64,000 bases of DNA from Streptomyces litmocidini (GCF_014649755.1 NZ_BMTQ01000021.1:1-64000); one strand, 5' to 3'. Shown: positions 24,764 to 33,322, numbered from the stretch's first letter. Notes: generated by a model from the letters alone, not told the origin. Translations and numbers: made by a program.

Positions 24764-25375
24764 ATGGGAAAAACGTATGAACATATCGACGGGCGGCTTC
24801 GGGCCTTCATCGAGGAACAGCCGGTGTTCTTCACCGCCACCGCTCCCCTCGCCGGCGACGGTCACGTCAACCTCTCCCCCAAGGGACGCAGGGGCACGCT
24901 CGTCGTGCTCGACGAACTCACCCTCGCCTACGTCGACTTCGGCGGCAGCGGGGCCGAGACGATCGCACACCTGCGGGAACCGGGGAACGGCCGGATCACG
25001 CTGATGTGGACCGCGTTCTCCGGGCCGCCGACCGTCGTGCGGGTGCACGGGACCGGGGAGGCCGTGCTCCGGGACGACCCGCGCTGGGGCGAGCTGTTCG
25101 CGCGGTTCCCCGCCGAGGCCGTCGAGGGGCAGGGCAGCGCGCGGGCGATCATCCTCGTGCGCGCGCGACGGGTCAGCGACGCGTGCGGATTCGCCGTCCC
25201 GGTGATGGAGTACCGGGAGGACCGGTCGCTGCACGCCGAGTACTTCAACCGGAAGACGGACGAGGAGTTCGGCGCGTACTGCGAACGGAAGGACCACATC
25301 GGCAGCAGCCTCGACGGGCTGCCGGGACTGCCGCTCCCGCTGCCACCGATGCCGGTGCCGGTGCCCGCCGAATAG
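24764..25375 (+). CDS. Pyridoxamine 5'-phosphate oxidase-like flavin/F420 protein
   Basis: This 203-residue protein has the split beta-barrel of the PNPOx-like superfamily (FFTATAPLAGDGHVNLSPKG near residues 22-41, DFGGSGAETIAHLREPGNGRITLMW near 58-82). Members bind FMN, F420 or heme and catalyse redox reactions, mostly unassigned in Streptomyces. The C-terminus is a proline-rich tail (PLPLPPMPVPVP). The ATG at 24764 has GAGAGGA upstream. It follows the HEAT-repeat gene by 76 nt and precedes the L,D-transpeptidase gene; no functional link among the three is evident. Confidence 0.8.
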   Translation: MGKTYEHIDGRLRAFIEEQPVFFTATAPLAGDGHVNLSPKGRRGTLVVLDELTLAYVDFGGSGAETIAHLREPGNGRITLMWTAFSGPPTVVRVHGTGEAVLRDDPRWGELFARFPAEAVEGQGSARAIILVRARRVSDACGFAVPVMEYREDRSLHAEYFNRKTDEEFGAYCERKDHIGSSLDGLPGLPLPLPPMPVPVPAE

Positions 25376-25421
25376 CCCCGCACGACGGGCGGGGACCCGT
25401 GCGCGGCCCTAGCGTCGCGGC

Positions 25422-26111
25422 ATGCGCACCCTTCTCGCCCTCGGCGCCGTCCTGTTGTCCTCCCTGGCCGCCCCGCCCCCGCCCGTACCGCTGCCCGGAC
25501 GGATGGCCGACACCGGCGGGGGCTCCCAGCTGATCACCGCCGAGGCCCCGGACACGGGCGCCACGACGGGGACGCTGACCTGGTGGGACCGGCGCGGTGG
25601 ACGGTGGGTGGCGGCGGGGTCCGCGCCCGCCCGGTTCGGGGCGAGGGGGCTCGTCGAGGGCGCCTCGCGCCGGCAGGGCACGAACACCACGCCCACCGGG
25701 CTCCACCGGCTGCCGTACGCCTTCGGGGTGCGGGCGAGGCCTGCCGGAACCCGCTTCCCCTACGCCCGGGTCACCGGGCGGTCCTGGTGGTGCCAGGACA
25801 ACGCCTCCCGCGCGTACAACCGCTGGGTCGAGGGGCTGCCCCGCGACTGCCGGGCCACCGAGGCCGAGCATCTCGTCGCGTACGACACGCAGTACGCGTA
25901 CGCGCTCGTCATCGGCTTCAACTACGACCGTCCGGTGCGCGGGCGCGGGGCCGGGATCTTCCTGCACGTCAACGGGCGCGGGGCGACGGCCGGTTGCGTC
26001 TCCGTGCCGGCCGGCGCGATGCGCGCGGTCCTCGCCTGGGCGGATCCCGCGCGCCGGCCGCACATCGCCGTCGGAACGCGGGGCGGTCCGACGGCGATCA
26101 CGCGCTACTGA
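25422..26111 (+). CDS. Secreted L,D-transpeptidase (YkuD-type)
   Basis: This 229-residue protein has a signal peptide (MRTLLALGAVLLSSLAAPP) and a YkuD-like catalytic domain. The active-site block reads IFLHVNGRGATAGCVSVP near residues 182-199, with His and Cys in the usual positions for L,D-transpeptidases, which make 3-3 crosslinks in peptidoglycan or attach proteins to it. A GATAGC variant replaces the common SHGC, so the enzyme may belong to a divergent group of DUF-like cell-wall enzymes. TAGCGT lies six bases before the ATG, suggesting a leaderless mRNA. It converges on argR. Confidence 0.8.
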   Translation: MRTLLALGAVLLSSLAAPPPPVPLPGRMADTGGGSQLITAEAPDTGATTGTLTWWDRRGGRWVAAGSAPARFGARGLVEGASRRQGTNTTPTGLHRLPYAFGVRARPAGTRFPYARVTGRSWWCQDNASRAYNRWVEGLPRDCRATEAEHLVAYDTQYAYALVIGFNYDRPVRGRGAGIFLHVNGRGATAGCVSVPAGAMRAVLAWADPARRPHIAVGTRGGPTAITRY

Positions 26112-26120
26112 GGCGGAGGA

Positions 26121-26651
26121 CTACTTCTGGGCCAGCTTCAGGAGGTGGTCCGCGAGGGCCTGGCCGCCCACCGGGTCACGGCTGATCAGCAGCAGGGTGT
26201 CGTCACCCGCGATCGTGCCGAGGATGGCGTGGAGTTCGGCCTGGTCGATGGCCGACGCGAGGAACTGGGCGGCGCCCGGCGGGGTCCGCAGCACCACCAG
26301 GTTGGCGGAGGCCTCGGCGGAGATCAGCAGTTCGCCGGAGAGGCGGCGCATGCGCTCCTCCTTGGCGGACTCGCCGAGCGGCGCCTGCGGGGTGCGGAAG
26401 CCGCCCTCGCTGGGCACCGCGTAGATCAGCTCGCCGCCCGTGTTGCGGATCTTCACCGCGCCGAGCTCGTCGAGGTCACGGCTGAGCGTCGCCTGGGTGA
26501 CGCTCAGTCCGTCGTCCGCGAGGAGCTTGGCGAGCTGGCTCTGCGAGCGCACCGGCTGCCGGTTGAGGATGTCGACGATCCTGCGGTGGCGTGCGGTGCG
26601 GGTCTGCGGAACGGACGGCCCGCCGTGCTCGTTCTCCTGCGCGTCGGTCAT
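26121..26651 (-). CDS. argR: Arginine repressor
   Basis: This is the 176-residue ArgR. The N-terminal winged helix-turn-helix spans about residues 22-90 (RIVDILNRQPVRSQSQLAKLLADDGLSV, TLSRDLDELGAVKIR split across it). The C-terminal domain (ANLVVLRTPPGAAQFLASAIDQ, GTIAGDDTLLLIS) forms hexamers and binds arginine. With arginine bound it represses the arg genes through ARG boxes. It is the last gene of argCJBDR, with its ATG 7 nt beyond the argD stop, so the repressor controls its own operon. Confidence 0.96.
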   Translation of the reverse strand: MTDAQENEHGGPSVPQTRTARHRRIVDILNRQPVRSQSQLAKLLADDGLSVTQATLSRDLDELGAVKIRNTGGELIYAVPSEGGFRTPQAPLGESAKEERMRRLSGELLISAEASANLVVLRTPPGAAQFLASAIDQAELHAILGTIAGDDTLLLISRDPVGGQALADHLLKLAQK

Positions 26652-26658
26652 CGTCGTC

Positions 26659-27858
26659 TCATTCTCCGGTTCGTCCTTGCCCGTTCGCCTCGTCCAGGAC
26701 GCCGGGCAGCGCCTGGAGGAAGGCGTCCGCCTCGGCGTCGGTGAGGACCAGCGGAGGCATGATCCGTACGACGTCGGGGGCGGGCGCGTTGACCAGGAGG
26801 CCGGCGTCCTGGGCCGCCTGCTGCACCTGGGGTGCGAGGGGCCCGGTGAGCACGATACCCAGCAGGAGGCCCGCACCACGGACGTGGGAGACCAGCGGAT
26901 GCCCCAGACCCTCGATTCCCTGGCGCAGCCGCTCCCCCACCGACTTCACGTGGTCGAGGGCCGCGTCGGCGCCGAGGGTGTCCAGGACGGCGAGTCCGGC
27001 GGCGCAGGCGACCGGGTTGCCGCCGAAGGTGGTGCCGTGGTGGCCGGGCGCGAAGAGCTCCGCGGCCTCGCCGAAGGCGACCGTCGCGCCGAGGGGCAGG
27101 CCGCCGCCGAGGCCCTTGGCGAGGGTCACGACGTCGGGCTCCACGCCCTCGTGGGCCTGGTGCTCGAACCAGTGGCCGCACCGGCCGATGCCGGTCTGGA
27201 CCTCGTCGAGGACGAGCAGGGTGCCGGTGGCGCGGGTGATCTCCCGAGCCGCCCGGAGGTAGCCGGCGGGCGGGACGACGACGCCGTTCTCGCCCTGGAC
27301 GGGCTCGATGATGACGAAGGCCGTGTCCTCGGTGACCGCGGCCCGCAGCGCCTCCACGTCCCCGTACGGGACGTGGGTGACGTCGCCGGGGAGCGGCAGG
27401 AACGGGGTCTGCTTGCCGGGCTGGCCGGTGAGCGCGAGGGAGCCCATGGTCCGGCCGTGGAAGCCGCCGTCGGTGGCGACCATGTGGGAGCGGCCGGTGA
27501 GCCGCCCGATCTTGAACGCGGCCTCGTTGGCCTCGGCGCCCGAGTTGCAGAAGAAGACCTTGCCGGGCCGGCCGAAGAGGCTCAGGAGCCGCTCGGCGAG
27601 GGCGACGGGCGGTTCGGCGACGAAGAGGTTGGAGACGTGGCCGAGGGAGGCGATCTGCCGCGACACGGCCTCGACGACCGCAGGATGGGCGTGGCCGAGG
27701 GCGTTGACGGCGATGCCGCCGACGAAGTCCAGGTACTCCTTGCCGTCGGCGTCCCAGACCTTGGCGCCCTCGCCTCGGACGAGCGGCAGCCGGGGGGTGC
27801 CGTAGTTGTTCATGAGCGAGCCCTGCCACCGCTGGGTCAGCTCAGTGTTGCCGGTCAT
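26659..27858 (-). CDS. argD: Acetylornithine aminotransferase
   Basis: This 399-residue class III PLP aminotransferase converts N-acetylglutamate-5-semialdehyde to N-acetylornithine. It shows FCNSGAEANEAAFKIGRL (about 103), DEVQTGIGRCG (about 222) and the PLP lysine in LAKGLGGGLPLGA (about 250). The ATG overlaps the argB stop (ATGA), so translation is coupled. It is the fourth gene of the argCJBDR operon. Confidence 0.96.
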   Translation of the reverse strand: MTGNTELTQRWQGSLMNNYGTPRLPLVRGEGAKVWDADGKEYLDFVGGIAVNALGHAHPAVVEAVSRQIASLGHVSNLFVAEPPVALAERLLSLFGRPGKVFFCNSGAEANEAAFKIGRLTGRSHMVATDGGFHGRTMGSLALTGQPGKQTPFLPLPGDVTHVPYGDVEALRAAVTEDTAFVIIEPVQGENGVVVPPAGYLRAAREITRATGTLLVLDEVQTGIGRCGHWFEHQAHEGVEPDVVTLAKGLGGGLPLGATVAFGEAAELFAPGHHGTTFGGNPVACAAGLAVLDTLGADAALDHVKSVGERLRQGIEGLGHPLVSHVRGAGLLLGIVLTGPLAPQVQQAAQDAGLLVNAPAPDVVRIMPPLVLTDAEADAFLQALPGVLDEANGQGRTGE

Positions 27859-28760
27859 CGGTCCCCCTGTCCGTCCGGCACGACCATCGTGCCGATGCCC
27901 TCGTCGGTGAAGATCTCCAGCAGGATCGAGTGCTGGACCCGGCCGTCGATGACGCGGGCCGTGGTGACCCCGTTCCGTACGGCGTGCAGGCAGCCCTCCA
28001 TCTTGGGGACCATGCCGCTGGAGAGGTCGGGCAGGAGCTTCTCCAGCTGGGTCGCGGTCAGCCTGCTGATGACCTCGTCGCTGTTCGGCCAGTCCTCGTA
28101 GAGGCCCTCGACGTCGGTCAGGACCATCAGGGTCTCGGCACCCAGCGCCGCAGCGAGTGCCGCAGCCGCCGTATCAGCATTGACGTTGTAGACATGTCCG
28201 TCGTCCTGGGAGCGGGCGATGGAGGAGATGACCGGGATCCGGCCGTCCTCCAGGAGCGCTTCGATGGCTCCGGTCTCGATGGCGGTGATCTCCCCGACGC
28301 GGCCGATGTCGACGCGCTCGCCCTCGATGACCGGCTCGTGCTTGGTGGCGGTGATGGTGTGGGCGTCCTCGCCGGTCATGCCGACGGCGAAGGGGCCGTG
28401 CTGGTTGAGCAGCCCGACGAGCTCGCGCTGGACCTGGCCGGCGAGGACCATCCGTACGACGTCCATGGCCTCGGGCGTGGTGACCCGGAGGCCGGCCTTG
28501 AACTCGCTGACCAGGCCCGCCTGGTCGAGGGCGCGGTTGATCTGGGGGCCGCCGCCGTGCACGACGACCGGCTTGAGGCCGGCGTGCCGCAGGAAGACGA
28601 CGTCCTGGGCGAAGGCGGCCTTGAGGTCGTCGTCGATCATGGCGTTGCCGCCGAACTTGATGACGACGGTCTTGCCGTGGTGGCGGGTGAGCCAGGGCAG
28701 GGCCTCGATCAAGATCTGGGCCTTCGGGAGGGCGGTGTGTTTCCGCGCGGTGTTGGTCAT
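27855..28760 (-). CDS. argB: Acetylglutamate kinase
   Basis: This 301-residue amino-acid kinase phosphorylates N-acetylglutamate. It shows VVIKFGGNAMIDDD (about 32), VVVHGGGPQINRAL (about 65) and the NVNADTAAAALAAAL nucleotide-binding block (about 205). It is the arginine-feedback-inhibited step in organisms with a cyclic pathway. Both ends overlap neighbours by 4 nt (argJ before, argD after), a tightly coupled operon. Confidence 0.96.
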   Translation of the reverse strand: MTNTARKHTALPKAQILIEALPWLTRHHGKTVVIKFGGNAMIDDDLKAAFAQDVVFLRHAGLKPVVVHGGGPQINRALDQAGLVSEFKAGLRVTTPEAMDVVRMVLAGQVQRELVGLLNQHGPFAVGMTGEDAHTITATKHEPVIEGERVDIGRVGEITAIETGAIEALLEDGRIPVISSIARSQDDGHVYNVNADTAAAALAAALGAETLMVLTDVEGLYEDWPNSDEVISRLTATQLEKLLPDLSSGMVPKMEGCLHAVRNGVTTARVIDGRVQHSILLEIFTDEGIGTMVVPDGQGDR

Positions 28761-29935
28761 GACGAGTACGCGCTGTTCTCGTGGACGTAGTCGGCGGTGA
28801 GGTCGTTCGCCCAGATGACGGCGGACTCCGTGCCGGCGGCGAGGTCGGCGGTGATGGTGACCTCCCGGTAGCGCATGTCGACCAGGTCGCGGTCCTCGCC
28901 GACGGAGCCGTTCCTGCAGACCCAGACGCCGTTGATGGCGACGTTCAGCTCGTCGGGCTCGAAGGCGGCGGAGGTGGTGCCGATGGCGGAGAGCACCCGG
29001 CCCCAGTTGGGGTCCTCGCCGTGGATGGCGCACTTGAGGAGGTTGTTGCGGGCGATGGAGCGGCCCACCTCGACGGCGTCGTCCTCGGTCGCGGCGTTGA
29101 TCACCTCGATGCGGATGTCCTTGCTGGCGCCCTCGGCGTCGCCGATGAGCTGGCGGGCGAGGTCGTCGCAGACGGTCCGCACGGCCTCGGCGAACTCGTC
29201 CTGCGCGGGGGTGATTCCGGCGGCGCCGGAGGCGAGGAGGAGGACGGTGTCGTTGGTGGACATGCAGCCGTCGGAGTCGACCCGGTCGAAGGTGAGCCGG
29301 GTGGCGGTCCGCAGGGCGGAGTCGAGGCCCTCGGCGTCGACGTCGGCGTCGGTGGTGAGGACGACGAGCATGGTGGCGAGGCCCGGGGCGAGCATGCCCG
29401 CGCCCTTGGCCATGCCGCCGACCGTCCAGCCGCCGTCCGCCCCGTTCTTCGTCACCACGGAGGTCTTGTGGACGGTGTCGGTGGTCTTGATGGCGATGGC
29501 GGCCTTCTCGCCGCCGTGCTCGGAGAGTTCGGCGGCGGCCGTCTCGACGCCGGGGAGCAGCTTGTCCATGGGGAGCAGGATGCCGATGAGGCCGGTGGAG
29601 GCGACGGCGACCTCGCCGGCACCGACCTCCGTGCCCTGCTTGCTCAGGACCTCGGCGACCTTCTCGGCGGTGGCGTGGGTGTCCTGGAAGCCCTGGGGAC
29701 CGGTGCAGGCGTTGGCGCCGCCGGAGTTGAGGACGACGGCGGTCAGCTCGCCGTCGGCGAGGGCCTGCTGGGACCAGAGGACCGGGGCGGCCTTGACGCG
29801 GTTGGAGGTGAAGACTCCCGCGGCGGCGCGGCGGGGCCCGGTGTTGACCACGAGGGCCAGGTCCGGGTTGCCGTTCTGCTTGATTCCGGCGGCGATGCCC
29901 GCCGCCGTGAATCCCTTCGCTGCGGTGACGCTCAC
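28757..29935 (-). CDS. argJ: Ornithine acetyltransferase / N-acetylglutamate synthase
   Basis: This 392-residue self-processing enzyme of the Ntn-type OAT family transfers acetyl from N-acetylornithine to glutamate. The autocleavage site is the Ala-Thr bond in GMLAPGLATMLV near residue 180, which splits the chain into alpha and beta subunits. The start is GTG (29933-29935), overlapping the argC stop (GTGA), with GGAG 7 nt upstream. Presence of argJ indicates the cyclic acetyl pathway, so only catalytic amounts of acetyl-CoA are used. Confidence 0.95.
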   Translation of the reverse strand: MSVTAAKGFTAAGIAAGIKQNGNPDLALVVNTGPRRAAAGVFTSNRVKAAPVLWSQQALADGELTAVVLNSGGANACTGPQGFQDTHATAEKVAEVLSKQGTEVGAGEVAVASTGLIGILLPMDKLLPGVETAAAELSEHGGEKAAIAIKTTDTVHKTSVVTKNGADGGWTVGGMAKGAGMLAPGLATMLVVLTTDADVDAEGLDSALRTATRLTFDRVDSDGCMSTNDTVLLLASGAAGITPAQDEFAEAVRTVCDDLARQLIGDAEGASKDIRIEVINAATEDDAVEVGRSIARNNLLKCAIHGEDPNWGRVLSAIGTTSAAFEPDELNVAINGVWVCRNGSVGEDRDLVDMRYREVTITADLAAGTESAVIWANDLTADYVHENSAYSS

Positions 29936-30960
29936 GGAGCGACTCCAATCGTGGAAAGTCCGGTGTCCTCGGGGAGACCGAGGGCGATGTTCATGCTCTG
30001 CACCGCGCCGCCGGCGGTGCCCTTGGTGAGGTTGTCGATGGCGCTGATCGCGATGATCCGGTTCGCGTTCGTGTCGTACGCGACCTGGACCTGAACGGCG
30101 TTGGAACCGTGGACGGACGACGTCGCCGGCCACTGTCCCTCGGGGAGCAGGTGGACGAAGGACTCGTCCGCGTAGGCCTTCTCGTACGCGGCCCGCACGG
30201 CCTCGGCGGTGACGCCGGGCTTCGCGGCGGCCGTGCAGGTGGCGAGGATGCCGCGGGGCATCGGCGCCAGGGTGGGCGTGAAGGAGACGGTGACCCGCTC
30301 CCCCGCCGGCCCGCTGAGGTTCTGGATCATCTCGGGCGTGTGGCGGTGACCGCCTCCGACGCCGTACGGGGACATGCTGCCCATGACCTCGCTGCCGAGC
30401 AGGTGCGGCTTGAGGGCCTTGCCGGCGCCGGAGGTGCCGGAGGCGGCGACGATCACGGCCTCGGGCTCGGCGAGACCGGCCGCGTACGCCGGGAAGAGCG
30501 CGAGCGAGACGGCGGTCGGGTAGCAGCCGGGGACCGCGACGCGCTTGGTCCCTTCGAGGGCGGCGCGGGCGCCGGGCAGTTCGGGGAGGCCGTAGGGCCA
30601 GGTCCCGGCGTGCGGGGAGCCGTAGTACGTCTCCCAGTCGGCCGGGTCCTCGAGGCGGAAGTCGGCACCCATGTCGACGACGAGCACGTCGGGCCCGAGC
30701 TGCTCGGCGACGGCGGCGGACTGGCCGTGCGGCAGCGCGAGGAAGACCACGTCGTGTCCGGCGAGCTCCTCGGCGGTGGTGGGCGCGAGGACGCGGTCGG
30801 CGAGCGGGAGCAGGTGGGGCTGGAGGGCCCCGAGTCGCTGGCCGGCGTTGGAGTGGCCGGTCAGTGTCCCGATCTCCACGTGGGGGTGGGCGACGAGGAG
30901 ACGCAGGAGCTCTCCGCCCGCGTATCCGCTCGCACCCGCCACTGCTACTCGTACCGTCAT
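29932..30960 (-). CDS. argC: N-acetyl-gamma-glutamyl-phosphate reductase
   Basis: This 342-residue NADPH enzyme reduces N-acetylglutamyl phosphate. The N-terminal Rossmann motif is AVAGASGYAGGELLRLL (about 5-21), and the catalytic cysteine is in VPGCYPTAVSLAL (about 145). The ATG at 30958-30960 is chosen because it has a strong GAGGAGGG upstream and starts the family domain; longer starts would run into the promoter. It is the first gene of argCJBDR, controlled by the ARG-box promoter just upstream. Confidence 0.96.
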   Translation of the reverse strand: MTVRVAVAGASGYAGGELLRLLVAHPHVEIGTLTGHSNAGQRLGALQPHLLPLADRVLAPTTAEELAGHDVVFLALPHGQSAAVAEQLGPDVLVVDMGADFRLEDPADWETYYGSPHAGTWPYGLPELPGARAALEGTKRVAVPGCYPTAVSLALFPAYAAGLAEPEAVIVAASGTSGAGKALKPHLLGSEVMGSMSPYGVGGGHRHTPEMIQNLSGPAGERVTVSFTPTLAPMPRGILATCTAAAKPGVTAEAVRAAYEKAYADESFVHLLPEGQWPATSSVHGSNAVQVQVAYDTNANRIIAISAIDNLTKGTAGGAVQSMNIALGLPEDTGLSTIGVAP

Positions 30961-30980
30961 CGAAACCCTCCTCATGGATG

Positions 30981-31014
30981 GCATGACTATACGTGCAGCC
31001 GAACTTTTATGCAA
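30981..31014 (-). promoter_or_regulatory. argC operon promoter with ARG-box-like sites
   Basis: On the minus strand TTGCAT (31009-31014), a 17-bp spacer and TATAGT (30986-30991) form the promoter. GCATG-AC-TATAC (30981-30992) covers the -10 and matches the boxes at argH and argG. A half site, TTGCATAA, covers the -35. ArgR binding here would shut the operon. Confidence 0.75.
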
Positions 31015-31125
31015 CGATCATCGACGGGGCGGCCCCGGCGGCGCGCCCACCGCTCCCGTCCGGCAGCCCGGCGCGGCGGCCCCCGTCCGATGGTCCGGCG
31101 CGGCACGGCCTGCCAGGGTGGACCC

Positions 31126-32250
31126 ATGAGCCCCGAGCCCGCGCCACCCGGACCGGCCCGCCACCACGACCGCGGCACCCGGCTCGCCCACTTCACCGCG
31201 CGGGTGCTCGTCGTCCGCCCGAGGTGCGGCGGTCGCCCGCTCGTCACGCGCCGGCCCGACCTCCCGGCGCCACGGCACCTGCCCTTCGAGCCCCGCCGCC
31301 TCACCTGCGGAGGCTGCGGGGCGGCCGCCGGGTGGACGGCCGAGCAGCGGGGCGGCGCCCTGGTGGGCGTGGCGCCCGGCGGCACGGAGGACCCCTTCTT
31401 CCGGCGGCCGCTCCGGCTGCAGACCCGCTGCGCGGGGCGCGTCCTCCGGGCCTACGACGAGGAGCACGTCGACGCGCCCGCCGCCTGCGCGGGCGCGCGG
31501 CTGCGCCACCGCCACGCCTCCCCGACGTCGGCGGTGTTCGCGCGACTCCCGGTCCGGATGAAGTGCGCGGCCCGCCGCGACGAGGCCCTGGCGGGGCTGG
31601 AGGCCCTCCGGGCCCTCACCGAAGGGAACGCGGGGCCTCCGCGAGGAGGCGCGCGAACCCCCTGTGGACCACCCCTTTGCATGACCATGCGCGATGATGC
31701 ATACTCTTCCTATGTCCAAGGTCCTCACCTCCCTGCCCGCCGGCGAGCGCGTCGGCATCGCCTTCTCCGGCGGCCTCGACACGTCCGTCGCCGTCGCATG
31801 GATGCGCGACAAGGGCGCCATCCCGTGCACCTACACCGCCGACATCGGCCAGTACGACGAGCCCGACATCGCCTCGGTGCCCGGCCGCGCGAAGACCTAC
31901 GGTGCCGAGATCGCGCGCCTGGTCGACTGCCGCGCCGCGCTGGTCGAGGAAGGCCTTGCGGCGCTCGCCTGCGGCGCGTTCCACATCCGCTCGGGCGGCC
32001 GCGCCTACTTCAACACCACCCCGCTCGGCCGCGCCGTCACCGGCACCCTGCTGGTCCGGGCGATGCTCGAGGACGACGTCCAGATCTGGGGCGACGGCTC
32101 GACCTTCAAGGGCAACGACATCGAGCGGTTCTACCGCTACGGCCTGCTCGCCAACCCGCACCTGCGGATCTACAAGCCCTGGCTGGACGCGGACTTCGTG
32201 ACCGAGCTCGGCGGCCGCAAGGAGATGTCGGAGTGGCTGCTCGCCCATGA
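31126..32250 (+). CDS. Degenerate zinc-ribbon protein whose open frame runs into argG
   Basis: The frame begins MSPEPAPPGP. Residues about 35-170 resemble a Streptomyces TFIIB-like zinc-binding family: LTCGGCGAAAGW, then DPFFRRPLRLQTRCAGRVLRAYDEEHVDA and a C-terminal ARLPVRMKCAARRDEALAGLEAL pattern. The usual first knuckle CPRC is here RPRC, so one zinc ligand is lost. The similarity ends near 31625, yet no stop occurs until 32250, 540 nt inside argG; the remainder is the GC-rich out-of-frame shadow of argG. The likely explanation is a gene that lost its stop and is decaying. The functional product, if any, is probably the first 170 residues. Confidence 0.45.
   Translation: MSPEPAPPGPARHHDRGTRLAHFTARVLVVRPRCGGRPLVTRRPDLPAPRHLPFEPRRLTCGGCGAAAGWTAEQRGGALVGVAPGGTEDPFFRRPLRLQTRCAGRVLRAYDEEHVDAPAACAGARLRHRHASPTSAVFARLPVRMKCAARRDEALAGLEALRALTEGNAGPPRGGARTPCGPPLCMTMRDDAYSSYVQGPHLPARRRARRHRLLRRPRHVRRRRMDARQGRHPVHLHRRHRPVRRARHRLGARPREDLRCRDRAPGRLPRRAGRGRPCGARLRRVPHPLGRPRLLQHHPARPRRHRHPAGPGDARGRRPDLGRRLDLQGQRHRAVLPLRPARQPAPADLQALAGRGLRDRARRPQGDVGVAARP
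31677..31705 (+). promoter_or_regulatory. argG promoter with ARG-box-like palindrome
   Basis: TTGCAT (31677-31682), 17 bp and CATACT (31700-31705) form a promoter. The perfect palindrome GCATG-AC-CATGC (31679-31690) overlaps the -35 and matches the argC and argH boxes. A further GCATAC lies on the -10. The -10 ends six bases before the argG ATG. Confidence 0.75.
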
Positions 32251-33166
32251 CCTGCCCTACCGGGACAGCACCGAGAAGGCGTACTCCACCGACGCCAACA
32301 TCTGGGGCGCCACCCACGAGGCCAAGACCCTGGAGCACCTGGACACGGGCGTCGAGACCGTCGACCCGATCATGGGCGTGAAGTTCTGGGACCCCTCGGT
32401 CGAGATCGCCACCGAGGACGTCACCATCGGCTTCGAGCAGGGCCGCCCGGTGTCGGTCAACGGCAAGGAGTTCCCCTCCGCCGTCGACCTGGTGATGGAG
32501 GCGAACGCCATCGGCGGCCGCCACGGCATGGGCATGTCCGACCAGATCGAGAACCGGATCATCGAGGCCAAGAGCCGCGGCATCTACGAGGCCCCCGGCA
32601 TGGCCCTGCTGCACGCCGCGTACGAGCGCCTGGTCAACGCGATCCACAACGAGGACACCCTCGCCCAGTACCACAACGAGGGCCGTCGCCTCGGCCGGCT
32701 CATGTACGAGGGCCGGTGGCTGGACCCGCAGGCCCTCATGGTCCGCGAGTCCCTCCAGCGCTGGGTCGGCGCGGCCGTCACCGGCGAGGTGACGCTGCGG
32801 CTGCGGCGCGGCGAGGACTACTCGATCCTCGACACCACGGGCCCGGCCTTCAGCTACCACCCGGACAAGCTGTCCATGGAGCGCACCGAGGACTCCGCCT
32901 TCGGCCCGGTGGACCGGATCGGCCAGCTCACCATGCGCAACCTCGACATCGCCGACTCCCGCGCCAAGCTGGAGCAGTACGCCGGTCTCGGCCTGATCGG
33001 CACCGGCAGCCCCGCCATCGGTGCCGACCAGGCGGCCGCGACCGGGCTGATCGGCACCATGCCGCAGATGCCCGAGGGCGGCGCCGAGGCCATCGCCTCC
33101 CGCGGCGAGGTCTCCGAGGACGAGGAGATGCTGGACCGGGCCGCGATGGAGTTCGGCACGGACTGA
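31712..33166 (+). CDS. argG: Argininosuccinate synthase, long type
   Basis: This 484-residue enzyme condenses citrulline and aspartate using ATP. The ATP-binding P-loop is GIAFSGGLDTSVAVAW near residues 13-28, and YTADIGQYDE, FNTTPLGRAVTG and the STDANIWGATHEAKTLEH block are typical of the longer, E. coli-like ArgG group rather than the roughly 400-residue type. The ATG at 31712 is chosen because it starts the usual MSKVLTSLPAGERV and lies exactly where transcription should begin, so the mRNA is probably leaderless; ATGs at 31694 and 31697 are inside the promoter. It is separated from argCJBDR by the degenerate ORF and followed by a strong terminator. Confidence 0.95.
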   Translation: MSKVLTSLPAGERVGIAFSGGLDTSVAVAWMRDKGAIPCTYTADIGQYDEPDIASVPGRAKTYGAEIARLVDCRAALVEEGLAALACGAFHIRSGGRAYFNTTPLGRAVTGTLLVRAMLEDDVQIWGDGSTFKGNDIERFYRYGLLANPHLRIYKPWLDADFVTELGGRKEMSEWLLAHDLPYRDSTEKAYSTDANIWGATHEAKTLEHLDTGVETVDPIMGVKFWDPSVEIATEDVTIGFEQGRPVSVNGKEFPSAVDLVMEANAIGGRHGMGMSDQIENRIIEAKSRGIYEAPGMALLHAAYERLVNAIHNEDTLAQYHNEGRRLGRLMYEGRWLDPQALMVRESLQRWVGAAVTGEVTLRLRRGEDYSILDTTGPAFSYHPDKLSMERTEDSAFGPVDRIGQLTMRNLDIADSRAKLEQYAGLGLIGTGSPAIGADQAAATGLIGTMPQMPEGGAEAIASRGEVSEDEEMLDRAAMEFGTD

Positions 33167-33180
33167 CGCACGCCCCCCGG

Positions 33181-33216
33181 AAGGCCGGTCCGACACCTCG
33201 GTGTCGGACCGGCCTT
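33181..33216 (+). terminator. Terminator of argG
   Basis: Perfect 16-bp arms (AAGGCCGGTCCGACAC at 33181-33196 and its complement at 33201-33216) with a CTCG loop, 14 nt after the argG stop, followed by TTCC. Confidence 0.85.
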
Positions 33217-33260
33217 TCCGCTGCCCGGGCGCCGGTCCCGTGAGCTTCCGGCACGGTCGC

Positions 33261-33287
33261 TGTCACACCCCGGCGGGCCCTCGCGTC
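33261..33287 (+). promoter_or_regulatory. ECF41-type promoter motif
   Basis: TGTCACA (33261-33267), 16 bp and CGTC (33284-33287) fit the published ECF41 target pattern. It lies 35 bp upstream of the SigJ-type gene, suggesting autoregulation by this sigma or control by a paralogue. Confidence 0.6.
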
Positions 33288-33322
33288 AACGCGGTGACGG
33301 AACCGACGAGGAGTGAGGCGCT

